Source: Physcomitrium patens (Eukaryota > Streptophyta > Bryopsida > Funariales > Funariaceae). From it: 64,000 nucleotides of DNA. The DNA is taken from NCBI RefSeq assembly GCF_000002425.4, contig NC_037269.1, forward strand, positions 15,599 through 79,598, given 5' to 3'. Shown in pieces: positions 10,971 to 24,571 of this stretch. The notes beneath the pieces are model-generated. The model did no database searches and had not been told where the DNA came from. It worked only from the letters and a program-made list of their open reading frames with translations. The number at the start of each line of letters is the position of its first letter. Positions within the stretch are counted from its first letter, which is position 1. The position numbers were made by a program, and so were the translations under genes.

Positions 10971-12778
10971 CTAGAATATAAATATCTATTCTAAACCTAT
11001 TTTGTTTTGACATTTTTATAAATATTCCTGCTGCTTTTTACTAAATTATTCAAAAGATTTAGCTAGTTTGTTTCAATTTGAACTTTATGCCATGGTTTTA
11101 AATGGAAAAATATGCTATTCGAAGTCCATCTTTAACCCACAGTTTTGGCAATGCTTTATGTAAAATTTCAATATCATCATAAGTACATTTTATATATAAT
11201 TCCAATCATTCCAATCTTCAGTCCATTCCACTGGATTTGAACATCAGCATCCTATGTAAATATAATGAACACCAACAGGGGAGCTGCATGTTCCATGAAT
11301 GGGCAGCTGGGCCACCCAACTTGGCACTTCCATCACCAATACTCTTATTTCCATTCTCACATTACTTTCATGTTTCATTCACTGTGTGTGCAATTTGAAT
11401 AACCATGCAAAATATTATTACTCAATAAATGTATAATACCACCAAAGACAAATACATAACAGTAGTAGTGTTATTGCATATGTGTTGCATTGTGCTTGAG
11501 AAGATGTGTTTTAGGGCATATTGGATAACCCAAAAAATAATAATCAAAAAGAAAGATGGAGAAAGAAAGCAAAATATAACAATGTTATCATTTTTTATTT
11601 TTAAAAATAAATATTAATCTTTCAATAAGGAATTTCTAAAGATATATTTGATATATATTTCAAATGTTACATTCATTTTCAAAAAATCTTACACTTGAGT
11701 CTCTAATGCTATGGTGGATGAGTGATGTAGGTAAAAAGATTATTTGGATTACAATATTTTTTACAATAGTCATTATAAGCTACCTCACATACTTTTAAAG
11801 TAAAACAAAATGCAACAATAAATAGGAAAAATGAATATTTGGTGTGGCATCTAGTGCATACTACTATACAGTCCTTAGTACATGGAGTCTGTAGTATAGT
11901 GTTGTATAAATGATAGTTTTATGGTGAGTGCGAGTGAGATGTATGACTCTTTGATTTTCAAATGGTTCATCTCAAAGCTATATTCTATAAATGAATGACT
12001 TAGAAATATTCACTCTAATAAATCAAATGATACAAAAATAATAAAATAATTTTTTTCATTGAAATTTTGGCATTTGAAAACCCATCAAAACAAATTGTAG
12101 CTCACAATTGCAAATAAGTTATGTATATCTAAGTTTAAAACGGTGTTGAAATTTCATGTTTTAAATTGTATTTGTAGAATTTTAAAAAATAAAACTAGAA
12201 TTAACCATACAAATGGAATTTTCAACTCCCACTGCACAGGGTTTGTTGAAAAGCCCTACATTACATCAAAATTTCAAATTCTATGATGTTATATATTATC
12301 TCTAAATATGAATCTAAAAGGTGCCTAAGGTGAACTACAAGATTCTTATATATTTATTTAATTTCCTTAAATTTCAAATGTATTACTCGAAAAAAGAAGG
12401 GATCAACATTCAAACCTAAAAAATTCAAAAAACCATACCAGGGGCAATTCTTTCAGAAATCAAAGATTTTATTTTTCATTTTTTTTTTTAAGTTGAAATC
12501 TTTCTTTTCTTATTTATTTATTCAGTCAATGTGGCAATAAAATACATTAGATCAGGAAATTTTATTTGTGAAAGCTTGGGCCAATTAAATAGCCTTGCTA
12601 GTCTCTAACCTAGAAAATTTTAATGATATTCTGTCAGACAAATCATCACACAATAAAATTAGCTGGAGGTAAAACGAGAGAAACAGGACCTCACTCAAAA
12701 TCTGGCCAATCAGATGTGAATATAACTTCCAGGGGTTACTCATGAATAGCTATTTTTCCTCTTCTTATACTTTTCAGA
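10971..12778. other. Spacer without a supported gene (copy 1)
   Basis: Mostly AT-rich. A more balanced segment at about 11,210-11,400 has non-repetitive sequence but no convincing coding frame. The open frame at 11,429-11,617 has no recognisable feature and I do not treat it as a gene. Confidence 0.5.
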
Positions 12779-12887
12779 TGCTTAGAAGAGACCCTTGGGC
12801 AGAAGCCGAGGAGGGTGTGGGTGGTGAATTGGAGTGGGCGACCTGCAACTGGAGCCAGAAGGCAGACAATGGGGAAGGACTCCACGC
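12779..12887 (+). other. Copied edge of a GC-rich host sequence (copy 1)
   Basis: A sharp rise in GC follows 'cttttcag', resembling a splice acceptor. It equals 26,379-26,487, where the same sequence runs on into host DNA. Here it is cut by the duplication junction, so any exon would be truncated. Confidence 0.6.
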
Positions 12888-13611
12888 AATTTTGGAGAGG
12901 GCCTTCAAAAATAAATAAATAAAATATTTGAAGCTACTGTTAGGATTTTGTCAATATCTAAAGATTTGTAGTATATTTGTAGTTGAAATTTGTTGTAATA
13001 GTTGTTAAAAGTACATCAATACTTTATTCAAAACTTGAGTCCATTTGGATGGTCTGATTAAAAAATATTACTCATTGAAGTTTGGAAAATAAATTCTATA
13101 AGATTATTTAAGATTTTATAGTATTTTATTCTATTTTGGATATTCTTGGATATTTAGTGCTTATATATTTGGTGTAATTGCTTTCATAAAGACAATTTTT
13201 TATATAAAATTTGTACTTTCTTTAACTTGAGACTTCATTGAGAAATTAATAATAGCTAGAAGCCTAGTGCTTTCTTGAAACAAATTCTTTCTACTCCAAC
13301 AATGTATAATGTATATATAGCATAGGAGTATTAGCCTAAACTGAACATTGGATGCAAAAGAAATAATATTTTTAATATATAAGATGGAAAGTCATAATGG
13401 ACATTAGAAGATATTCAAACCAAGAGTAGACTAGACAATTTAGGTAAACTAGGGCAAACTAGAGGCCTCATAGGATAGATTAGAGATGTTATGGAAAAAA
13501 ACTAGAGATGGATAGAAAAACAAAGATAGATAAAGATAGAAATTAAGCACAAATATATATTGTTAGATCATTTTCTTCCATACAATGTAGGTCCTTGTTA
13601 AATTCATCAAT
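12888..13611. other. Joining segment between the two copies
   Basis: This is presumably the original left flank of the duplicated unit. It holds the LTR described separately and about 310 bp of AT-rich DNA with short agat/gata-rich stretches and no gene. Confidence 0.7.
12929..13301 (+). mobile_element. Solo LTR, same family as the LTR at 49,147
   Basis: It starts TGAAGCTACTGTTAGG and ends CTACTCCAACA. It aligns along its whole length (about 373 bp, roughly three quarters identical by eye) with 49,147-49,521, which precedes a gypsy gag. Shared blocks include TTTGTAGTTGAAATTTGTTG and TATATTTGGTGTAATTGCT. No internal region or clear target-site duplication is seen. It is an old fossil LTR. Confidence 0.75.
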
Positions 13612-14529
13612 ATTGATATCATTGTTTATATGAAGACTATCACTTTTGAAGCACAATGTTTCTCCTCTTGTGACAAGTTTCTATATGCAGTGAGAGTCCT
13701 TAATATAACATATTCTATATTCATCCAAACGTAGACTATCATCACTGATATTAAAATCCTCTCTCAAAGATGGCATAGCTCTTTCTTGATACTTCCATCT
13801 CGACTTAACTTCAATATAGTGTTTTCACATTCCATTTTATGTTGATTGTTTGAATTCAAATTTAAAATGGATTGGTTTAATGGGATGTTTTCTTAATCTA
13901 CTTCAATTCTTATTCCAATTCAAATATTATAATTATTCTAATATATAATATGTAGATGTTATATTATTTCTAATTCTACTTGCAACCTTTTTTTTTGTTG
14001 TAATTTTAATATTAGATTTTATAATAGAGTTATCTGTAATAAAAATACAAAGAAAAATTTGATTTCTATTGTCCAAATTATTCAAAGTAATATAGTATCT
14101 TAATTAATGATATGATTGTATTTGATTAGCATTACTAATAACATCATATAGAAAAATTAATATGGCATCTATCCCTCTCCTATTTGCTATACTTTATGTC
14201 AATGGATAGTTTTGAAGTTTAAGTTTGATACATATTGGCAATTGAGATGGAACAACAAGCACTATATTAATAATTGATATGTATATTATAATGTCTATAT
14301 TGATATTATAAGAATTGATTGTAGATGCAATGTTTGTTTGAATAGATGCAATGTTTGTTTGAATAGATGCAATATAAAATTGACCATTGCTTGAATTACA
14401 CATTTTCTATATAATATTATATTTTCTTCTATTTTTAAAATTTAATGAATTATTTTGAGGTTAAAAAGATTCAACCTCATTAATAGGAGTTACCATGGCC
14501 ATTACACCTTCATGTGGTTTGTACTATAA
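13612..14529. other. AT-rich stretch without a gene (copy 2)
   Basis: Same content as the start of copy 1, including the 21-bp tandem unit near 14,324-14,373. Confidence 0.6.
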
Positions 14530-14955
14530 TTATTGTCTAAAACAAAATACTATTAATGATAGAGTTCTAATTAGCTTGTCATGAGGTAGTCCAATCATGG
14601 CATGTTGGTCAAAATCTTCTATCTTGCAAAATTCAAAAATTCCAAAGTCTTGTTGACTACTACCACTAGCACTATTAGATTCATATCTATCTTCAAAGTA
14701 TTCACTTCTTTCATCTCTTTTCATATCAAATTGATAATCATCAAATTCACAACCATCTAAATCAAAATCATAATTATTATAAAAAATATCTTCATTATCA
14801 AAGTTGTTGGTATCAAAATTATCTTCTATTTGGGATTGCTCCCCTTGCCTTCTTTTTCTTTGATCCTCTCTTTTCCTTCGATCCTTCCACCTCTGCTGGA
14901 TCATTCCCTCCTCTTTTGCCTTGCCCCCCTGAGTCAAGGGTTTATCTTTGCACAA
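14530..14955 (-). CDS. Unrecognised acidic ORF beside Helitron Rep (copy 2)
   Basis: Protein identical to the one at 919-1,344: a basic N-terminal third, then a D/N/F/Y-rich acidic middle. It could be a decayed element ORF or chance. Confidence 0.25.
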   Translation of the reverse strand: MCKDKPLTQGGKAKEEGMIQQRWKDRRKREDQRKRRQGEQSQIEDNFDTNNFDNEDIFYNNYDFDLDGCEFDDYQFDMKRDERSEYFEDRYESNSASGSSQQDFGIFEFCKIEDFDQHAMIGLPHDKLIRTLSLIVFCFRQ

Positions 14956-16356
14956 CCCATCGATTATCTAAACGGATAATTTGTCCACGTATGCGTTTCT
15001 CAACATATCGACCTTGGTTTCGATGACGGTACAAAACATGATCGTCACCATCCACCATGGTGGTATCTTGAGCTTGCATCGGATAATTCTTTGTACATCT
15101 ATTGTCTTCTATGCATGAACAATTGAAATTGTCCAAACCACATGGTCCATGCATCATGTGCTTAGCAACTGCAGCATATAATTGCGGCTGTCTCTCTAAA
15201 TCTGGAATTTCTGCACATACTATTTTATCTATAAGGTCACAATCATTAACCTTGTCTTTTAACCAAAGAAGAATTTGTGCATGTCAAAGACCACATTTTT
15301 GAAATTCAATAGTATAACAAAAAGCAATAGTCTCTCCCATGACATTCTTTTCGGTAATCTCATCCATCAAGGCTCTTAACTCGAGCTCAAAAACATGCAC
15401 GACAACATCTAGACGATCTGGAGGACTTTGACCTGGCTCAAGTTCATCAAGAATCTCAAGCCAGGTCGGATTACATGTCATTGTTACAAACAAATCAGGT
15501 TTTCCAAAAACTCTAACTAAAACCATAAAGTCACTCCAGTATCTATTTTAAAAGCCGGTGACCATCCACATCGCCCATCAGGAAACAACAAAGGATAAGA
15601 TAAAGCATCATATGTTGGATGAATTTCTTTTATTCGTAATAAATCTCCACCATGTTGGTGAAGAATAATATCTCTACCAAAATTCATGTATTGTTCATCA
15701 AGAACAACTGCAGCAACTTCTGAAACTACTTGGCGATTATATCGATGGGGATGTTCACCAGAAGGAATCTCACCTGAGATACAAAGTCCCATGTTTTGTC
15801 CCCTCTGAAGAACATCATGTGAAGACTTGAAACCACGAACCAATGCATTTATGGATTCTAAAACTTCTTGAATGTTATTAACAGTATCACGATGAAGATC
15901 ATCAAAAATCTCCATACGACGATTTGTTTGTAAATCATCATCCAAGAAATAAATTTGTGTAAATCTAGCACCTTGGTCTATATCGGGTTGTAAATTTCCA
16001 ATGTGATGGCATAACTCTCAGTTTACACGAAAAGTATATACCCCTCTACCTTCAACTTGGCTAGACTGAAACTTACTACGCATACTTGTAAATGCAAAAG
16101 CTTGATTATATTTTCGAATGGATTTAAGAAACTCTCGAGATTTAGGTGTTGTGCCCATATAAAGCTCATTGAGCAATGGATGGACAATGGAGTGATTAAC
16201 ATGTTCATTAGCAATTTTGCCACTGTAACAACAAATGGTATTTTTTTCTTTTTTAAAACAAAATGCCAAAAATTTGGAACATTGGATGCACATTGATCCA
16301 ATACTATGAACATTGACATCTAAAAAATCATCGATAGTAGACAAAGCAAGAGCCAT
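14942..16356 (-). pseudogene. Helitron Rep, broken, copy 2
   Basis: Same layout as copy 1, with the same frame changes and the same stop before the HUH site. It differs at 15,275, where the second histidine codon of the HUH site (CAC in copy 1) is CAA, so the site reads H-A-Q. In active HUH enzymes both histidines bind the catalytic metal. Rep was already broken before the duplication, so this is most simply a neutral change after it. The sequences GKPDLFVTMTCNP, HGPCG and LDNRWVV are all kept. Confidence 0.85.
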
Positions 16357-16380
16357 TTTCTAGAAAGATAATAAAAAATT

Positions 16381-16500
16381 AAGATTTATGATAGGATGAT
16401 GAAGATCCTATCATAAATCTTAGAATCCACAAAGATTAAAAGAAGATTATCAAAAAAATAAGATTTAGTGTAGGATAACAAAAATCCTATTCTAAATCTT
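16381..16500. repeat. Twin hairpins upstream of Rep (copy 2)
   Basis: Identical to the pair in copy 1: a perfect 17-bp stem and a near-perfect 17-bp stem, each with a 7-nt loop. Confidence 0.85.
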
Positions 16501-16540
16501 AAAAACTCTACAAAGATTTAAAATATGATCAAAATTAGGA

Positions 16541-17371
16541 CCATTATTTTATTCATCATCATCCACGTCTTCTTCATTGGATTCATTATTAAAGTGAATT
16601 TGATTCAGTTCAAACCATTGGACATGTTTAGGCCTTCTTCAATACTTTAAGAGCCTATTATTGGTATAAATATAGACCAAGTCTTTTACTTGACTAGATT
16701 GAAGACAATTGTGGACCTTATTGTGTACAAATGAATATATGTTCTAATTATGCTAGTACAATGATTCAAAATATACTTGTGCAAGAATTCTTTTTATAAT
16801 AATTTGACAAGCTTTAGTCCCACCACCTATAGCATCTCACCACTCATAGAAAAGAGCATCATATATATTGAAATATATTGCCTCAACAAAAAATTCATTT
16901 TTTTTTTCAAGAAAATCTTCAAATTAGTTAAGAACATGCACATATGTTTGATCATCATGGGTCAATTTTTTAAAAATTCTATTCAAAATTCTCTTTGATT
17001 GCTCATGTTTATAGAAGGGGGCTTAACCACATAAGAATAGATTTAATATTCTATCAGCTTACTGAAGATCAATCAACATCAAGATCCGCTATTCTCAAAT
17101 GACTAAAGGATTCTTTGAGCAAGTTCTAAATCCATGTAAAAAAATTGTTTTGTAAATCCTTGAATGTGAGTCTTCAAATCAGACATAATCCTCTATACCT
17201 TGTCTATAATAGGTTCTTTTCCATCAAACATGTGAAGAACCTTTATAATTGGTATCACTATGTATAAGAATTTTTTACATGTGTTTTTTAATCCATCTAA
17301 GCATATTGACTACTATAGAGCAGAGTTCTTCATATATGTTATAAAATATCTCTTTTTTAATTCACTCATAA
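16541..17371 (-). pseudogene. hAT-family transposase remnant, copy 2
   Basis: Same decayed C-terminal half as in copy 1, with IIKVLHMFDGKEP and a dimerisation-region remnant ending in an acidic tail. I saw no differences from copy 1 in this stretch. Confidence 0.75.
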
Positions 17372-20091
17372 ATGTGGAACTTTCATCATCAATGATTATT
17401 CTTTATAATACATTGTGTATTTGAAGAAGGCAAATTATCATAATGAAGTTTATGGCAAAACGGTATCATGATGCAACACAACCAATAGGTGAAAGAGTGT
17501 GGAAATTATTGTAATATAGGAAATCTTAGTTCAAAGTATTAGAAAAAATTATCTTTAAAATATAATTAGTGGTGAAAAGAGTAGTAAAATTAAAAGGTAT
17601 CAATGCTGCCTTTTAGAAAGGTGACTTCTACTTTGTAGGACCATAAATAAGGCAAAACAAAGTAGGTTGAAAAAATAAATAATATAGGTATCTTTAGAAG
17701 GAAGTTAAGAGTAAATTCTAGCAAAATTTATTTAGAAAAATTAAATATTGGCATCCAAAGAAGGCTAGTTATGAACTAGGATCAAAATCAGACCTTGAGG
17801 CACAAAATCGAGTCTTGATGACGATTTCGGGACTCTTTGGTAGATTGGAGAAAAGAACTTGATAGCAGACAAAATAAGGTTTCTATAAGCATTGGTTTTG
17901 GGCAATTTGAAGTTATTATGACTTTGTAAGATATATCAAGGGTTTGAAGATGACATTATTAATATTCTCAAGAAGAATACTAAATTTTTTAAAATGCACT
18001 AAAAATCCAAAAATAGGATCTAAAACTCAAAACAGTACTAAAAACACAAAATAGTACTAAAACAGTACTAAAATCTCAAAAACAGCACTATTGGACTTCA
18101 AAACAGAACTGTTATAAAAAAGCTCCCAAATACACTAGAACATCACTCTTTTATTCATTTCTCTTGTGACACAAAGTCAAAGGCCCCCCATGTCACTTAT
18201 GCATGTCTCTCTCCTTTCATTGGCTCCATTATACAACTTGACTTAATTGGCACTAGCATTAATTTCATTAACAAGGTATAGTGCTATATATTGATTTTTT
18301 TCTCCTTTTGGTTCATTCTCTATCTACAACCTTAAACTAATGCATTAGTAAAAATAAAAATCCCATTTTAGTCAAATTGTATTAATTGTATGTAAATCTC
18401 TATTCACACTATAATCCTTTTCTAATTTAATTTTTTCCAACTAACGGCCCTCTTTATCTTTTTGCCCATCTCCTCTTAAATCTAAAGAAAAACATGGAAG
18501 AAAAATTAACAAAGATTTTTTAAAAAAAAATTAAAATTTAAAATAATAAAAAAGAACAAGTGATCATTAATTACATGCCTCCTTTGTAAGAATTTGGGCA
18601 CCAAGTTGCAGCTTATCTATTTGGTAAGAGTTTTGAATTGCATTGTATTGGTCCAGATTTAAAATTGTTTGGCCCATATGAGCAATGTTTTCTCCATGGG
18701 GCTTAGGGGTTGATAAAGATTCATCTGTAGGAAAATTTACAAGTAAGCTACTGCCCTTAAACCTTGAGCTAAGAACAAGATGCAAAAATCAATGATTTTA
18801 ATCATTAATCCAACTAAGTGGTTATCACTATTTATTTTAAATTCTACATTTTGTCCCTAATCTTTTATTATTTAATCTTTACATTATACAACTGATTTTT
18901 ATATGACACTGGTTCCAGTAGACCCTATAATGGTACCTTCTACAAGTACTTCATCACAAATCTCAACCCTGGCCATAAGTAGAGACCAATGAGCCTCCAC
19001 AAAATAGATCAGCCCAAACCACAATGAGATTTTGCTACTTCCATGGCCACTGCCAAAGCCCTACTTATAGTTATATTTTTGTAATAGATATTCATGTGTG
19101 TAGCACATGATATAATGTCTAAGTGTTACATTGAGAATTTATTTGCATTGAAGCAAAACCAAATTATTACTGAATAAGTTCTCCACTTCCAAACCAATCT
19201 CTAATAAAATAATAAGCTATCACTGAAATAAACATTTCAACAAGCTTCTTTTTCTCTCATTCCTTGATTGATTGATTGATTTATTTATTTTTGTTAAATT
19301 AATTTTTTATAACATTTTTTTTCTTTATTTTTCTTTTTGGCTTCTTTATGCGCATCATTTACAATGATTTGCATAATTGATCAGCAGAGAAATGATAAGT
19401 AAATAAATAACTAAATAATTTTATTTTGAAGAAAACCACATCATTAAATTGGTTTCAATATACAACCCTTTGGTGTATTTTCTGTGAAATAACTTTGAAA
19501 GTTATCTCCTAGAAATCATTTGAATTAGAAGTTTTTGAGGTTTCTAATATTTCCATCACCATTATAAAGATCTTAGTGATGGAGAAAATTTAAATTTTTC
19601 TTCATGTCATAAAATTAAAAAATATTTTCTTGAGTCCAATTGAAAACTCTAAAATATAAGTTGAAATTAAAACATATTTTCTTGAGTCCAATTGAAAACT
19701 TCAAAATATAAGTTGAAATTAAAACATATTTTCTTGAGTCCAATTGAAAACTCCAAAATACAAGTTGAAATACAATAGACATATATAAAGATGAATTTAT
19801 TTAAGTACAATTTTTCAACTATTAAAACAATTACAATTATAAGATGATTAATTATTTTTTATTGATTTGCTTTTAGATGTTGGTCAATGCAGGAGTGTAA
19901 TGGGATTGAAAGAAACCACTAAAACATCCAAATGCTTATTAACAAGATATAACCAACAAATTCTATGTATCTTTAAAAATGAAGTTTTAAAGGAGACTTA
20001 GGACTTAAGTCTTTCTCAGACTTTGTAAATTCTATTAAAAAATCCATGATATTCGTTCTTACAGAGTGCAATTGAACGTTCCAACAAGCAC
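17372..20091. other. Long AT-rich spacer (copy 2)
   Basis: Same as copy 1, including the three tandem 52-bp units at about 19,622-19,776 and the unassigned 72-residue minus-strand frame at 18,567-18,785. No supported gene. Confidence 0.5.
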
Positions 20092-20122
20092 CCATGTTAG
20101 CTAATTCATTTATAACAACACT

Positions 20123-21736
20123 ATGGAGGAGTTCATTCCATCATATCCTAGTATGTTAGATAATAATTTTGTTGATAACTTATGGAAGGAAAAGAAGTTT
20201 TATAAAACAAAAAAATTAAACAAATCAAGTCTATATCCTCATCAGGAAATTGTAAGGAGATTTATGTTGCCTCAAATGCCATATAATAACCTATTGCTAT
20301 TTCATAATGTTGAATCAGGAAAGACATTTACATCTATAACAATTGTTGAATCTCATAAGTTTTGCAAAGGAAGAGCACTTATTCTTGTGAGAGGTAGAAC
20401 ATCTACTGATAACTTTAAGGACCAGATTCATAAGTGGCTAGGTAGAGAAGTAAAATATTATGAAATAAAAAAGTACATCTCCTTTGCAAATAAGATTTTC
20501 ATTGAAAATCCTAAATCTAAATCCTAAATCATATAATATCTATAATATTTTCTTGATTAGTTTCATATGTAAGTAAATACAAGAATATATCCATAATCAT
20601 ATATTTGCTATGTGAATCTATGCATCTGCCTCTATTGATGCTTCTCAGATCCTTAAGTGACCTTTCTTTGTTTTCAGATAAAGAGTTACATATTCTAAAC
20701 TTATTATCTCCATTAGAGAATAGAGCATATATCTTATGCTTTGTTTCCATTATCTCTCTAGAATGCTTTGACTTTGATATTATCTTCTGTATTATGTCAA
20801 GCTCATCATCTGTATCTACTGTCTTCCAAGTACTATCTAATACTCTTATTTTCATAAATGCTTTGAATGATTCTGAAGATAAAGAATATGAATAATTATC
20901 TTTTGCAGTTCTGTATGACAGTATATGATAATACTTGTCATTGATACAATCAAAGGAATTTTCAAAGAACAAACTAATATTCTTGTTACCACTTAGTATT
21001 GCTAACTCAAACAGGTGCACCTTCTACAATATTGTCATTGATGATATAATATATATAAGATCTCTCTTGTCTTTATATACTACCTTTGTGAAATAATTAA
21101 CATTTATATTAATGCGTTGTTTGAAAATTGATAAGTGTATATTTCTATTAGAAGTAATAGTAGAATCTAGGTGTATCATATCTCTTATTTTTTTGATCTT
21201 TGTTCCATTATCAATAGTAATACCTTTTCCAATTAAAGCTTTTATTACATTTTTTTTAGTGCTTAATAATGTGCTTATACCACCTATTGAAAGAATTTTT
21301 GTTGATTCAATAATAATCTTTTATATAAAATCTTTCAAATCCTTATAATACCATAAGAGATGCATTGATATATCACCACCAAATCCATTTCTTATTGCAG
21401 TAGTTTTAATGTTTAAATAATAATCAATATAAGAACTTCTTATAACGATCTCTACATCTTCAATACACTTTGATTTTTCTTCTGAGATTAGATATTTTTA
21501 CATATCTATGCTTACAGATGGTACACACTTATTGCTCTTATCTGCAAGAGCTACATGTCTGTAAACATGTATTGACCTTTCTTCAACCTTCAAAAGATCA
21601 CGTAATTGGCTTCTTACTGCTCTTCCAATTGCATGCACTATTGTTGACTTATTCTAATAAGGAATAATAATATGAACTTGTCTTATATTAGTTAAGCTTA
21701 CATTCTGTCCATTGATTCTACTACCAAGTTTTTATT
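20123..21736. mobile_element. Giant-virus (NCLDV) helicase fossil, copy 2
   Basis: The same two tail-to-tail parts as at 6,512-8,125: the N-terminal region on the plus strand (20,123-20,527) and the C-terminal region on the minus strand (20,529 to about 21,736). It is a broken fossil and nearly identical to copy 1, as expected if it was carried along by the duplication rather than inserted twice. Confidence 0.65.
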
Positions 21737-22130
21737 GAAAAAAATCAAATTTGAATTTTTTGGTTAAATTGAGCTAATATATTATCGGATAAGATGAATA
21801 TGCAATACATAACTCATAATGTCTAGAGAATTATTGAATAGAATACCTTGGCTTAGAGAGTTATAAGTATATTGACCTTTAATGAGGGAATTATAGATAC
21901 CTGACAGTTGGATAGAAATGAGTTTGTAGTGTTTTATCCATACCTAGGACCATTCTATCCTTTGAGATTCCTGTTGATCACAAGTTTTGCCCTTGACTAG
22001 TAAAAGCCTCATAGGACAAAATGTCCCAAGGTGGAGATGAACACTATATGAAATAAATAACTTAGTAGTAAAAAAAAGTTATGGTTTTAATACAAAATAA
22101 TTCAAATTTATAAATGCAACATGAATTTTA

Positions 22131-22166
<36 letters not shown>

Positions 22167-23290
22167 TCTAGGTAGCTCTATTTGTTATTATAATAAGTTT
22201 CAATGCTAAAATTTGATGTATCATAATAATAATGTTATTTGCATGTTACTATATAAAATTATTATTTTTTTTTATCTATGAATGACTTTCATATATTGTA
22301 ATATGTGAATAAAATAAATTATTTTATTTTTGATTGCAAGTTTTTGTTTTGAAAATTAAAATTCATTATAAATAAATTATAAAAATTATAAAATATAGCT
22401 ATAAAATAAACATAATTACATCAAGCTCTTTCCAATTTCAAAGTCATCTTTGTAAATTTTTTTGTGTAATGGACATACAAATCAATTCAATTGATTTGTT
22501 ATTATGTTAGGTTTGTTGTCTCTCAACACAGGTATTGTGATACTCTTTGAAGATGAACAAGATATTGTTGCAAATGTAGATTGATGGATAAATGCCATAT
22601 TTAAATTAGAAATGGAATAATGTGTGCATCCACAAAGATTACAATATAGGTATGTTTTGATTCTATTTTTTTATTTTCACACAAAGTACATGAAAAGTGG
22701 AAATTGCTCATATTTTCATTTATATTCAATTTAATTTATTTTAAAATTAAAACTTTGAAATATTTGACATCTATTCAGTAATATTAAATAATATTATTTT
22801 ACAAAAATAAACACATAAGTTATCTTGTAATTTTAAATTTGACTATCTCATTGTATTGAAATAACATTTGATTATGATTACATCAGTGCATTTAAAGATA
22901 TTTTAAAAAATTATATAATTTTCTATAAAAAAATCACCTAATATTAATTATTTAATTTTCATTTATACTTAGGTATATTTTTAGTAAAAATTAAAATTTA
23001 AAACATTAAATCTACAATGTATGAAACATCAATTAAAGGTGACATGTAAAATTTTAAATGTAAGTTTTTAAATTACATAATTGAAATTATGTAATATTAA
23101 CGATTAAAATTTTATACATTAAAAATAATTTAATAATTTAAAAATCAAACATGTTATAAAATCTTTTTTTAGTTTCTACATTATAAAATTACTTGATTGT
23201 GTTTAGAATGAAGACTGGACTTAGGCTTGTCTACATCACAAATGTTATAAATTTCTAGAGATGATGAACTTGTCTCTTTTACCAAAATTG
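21737..23290. other. AT-rich spacer without a gene (copy 2)
   Basis: It has a (TA)n microsatellite at 22,134-22,164. It lacks the 10 bp present near 8,631 in copy 1. No gene seen. Confidence 0.7.
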
Positions 23291-24571
23291 ATGGTAGGAT
23301 TTAGGTTAAAACTCAAGTGCTTTAAAATATACAATTGATTATTTAAGTACACCTTGTCAAACATCATGATTATAACCTTCCATAAAATTATAGCAAGTTA
23401 AGATCTAAGTACACTTAATTATAAAAGTTGAGTGTTTGTATGCATTTTGAATGACAGCCTGAACTTAATTCGCTTTAAAAATGTTGTCAATTAAAACCTG
23501 AGTAATTTGAAATCTAAAATATAAATATTCCAATGAATCTTATCAAATATCTTGAACTTAGTCTGCCTTAAAACTATTGCAGATTAAGTGTCAAGTGCAT
23601 TTAAATCTAAGATATAAAAATCCCAAATGCATCTTGTCAAATCTCATTTGCTCAACCTGTCATAAAATTGTTACAAATTGATGTCTAAGTGCATTGAAAT
23701 ATAAAAGTTGAATGTTTGAATGGGACTTTATAAATCTTCAAGGCTTAATTTGCCATGAAAATATGGCAGGTTAAGGCCCAAGTGCATTGGAATGTAGAAG
23801 TTGAATGTTTGAATATGTCTTACCAAATATCTTCCCAAATATATTTAGCTTAAACTTGCCATAAAAAAGTTGTAGGTTATGTTCCAAGTGCACTGAGATT
23901 TATAAAATGGATATTTCAATACATCTTTTAAAATATCTTGAACTTAACTTGCCAACAATTGTTATTGATTAACTCAAGCACATTGAAATGTAGAATTTGA
24001 ATGTTTGAATGTGTCTTGACAAAATTCTTGGATTTAATTTTCTATAAAAGTATTTGGATTAAATCCCAAATTCATTAAAAAAAATACATCATTTCTGAAA
24101 ATAAGAAAATTCATTACCTTGGGGCCTCAAATCAAAATTTAATTTAATTTTTGAAAAAGTTTAGAAATAGAAAATGAAATAAGAAAATAGTTTTGAAATA
24201 CCCAACATTAGAAGTCTTGAGTTACTTCCAAATGAAGTCAACTTAGAGTAATCTAGCAAGAGTGAGGATTATCTCATTAGGATTCAAGTGCATTGAGATC
24301 AATAATATAAATATTCAGAGAATGCATTATTCTTTGATATATTTTGAGTTTAATCCACCATAAAATTATTGTGGATTAAGACACAAGTGCACTAAAATGT
24401 TTAAATTGATAGTTTGAATTTGCTTTATCAAATTTTTTAGGCTTAATCTACCATAGAAATGTTGCAGGTTAAGACACAAGTGAATTATATAATAGAAGTT
24501 GAATGTTTGTGTGTGTCTTGTCAAATCTCTTTGACTTAACCCCTATAAAAATATTCCAAGTACAATGAAAT
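23291..24571. repeat. Degenerate array of ~95-bp hairpin units (copy 2)
   Basis: Same array as at 9,690-10,970. The clearest hairpin here is at 23,742-23,778. Confidence 0.85.

Larger units (their letters stand above)
1..12887. repeat. Tandem segmental duplication, copy 1
   Basis: This stretch matches the second copy that begins at 13,612 base for base over almost its whole length. By eye I found about half a dozen differences, including single-base changes (for example at 1,664) and a 10-bp stretch near 8,631 that the second copy lacks, so the offset changes from 13,611 to 13,601. The match ends just after a shared 'gactccac' at 12,887; copy 2 continues there into GC-rich host sequence. The left edge lies at or beyond the window start. 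The near identity means a very recent event, recent gene conversion, or an assembly duplicate. Confidence 0.97.
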
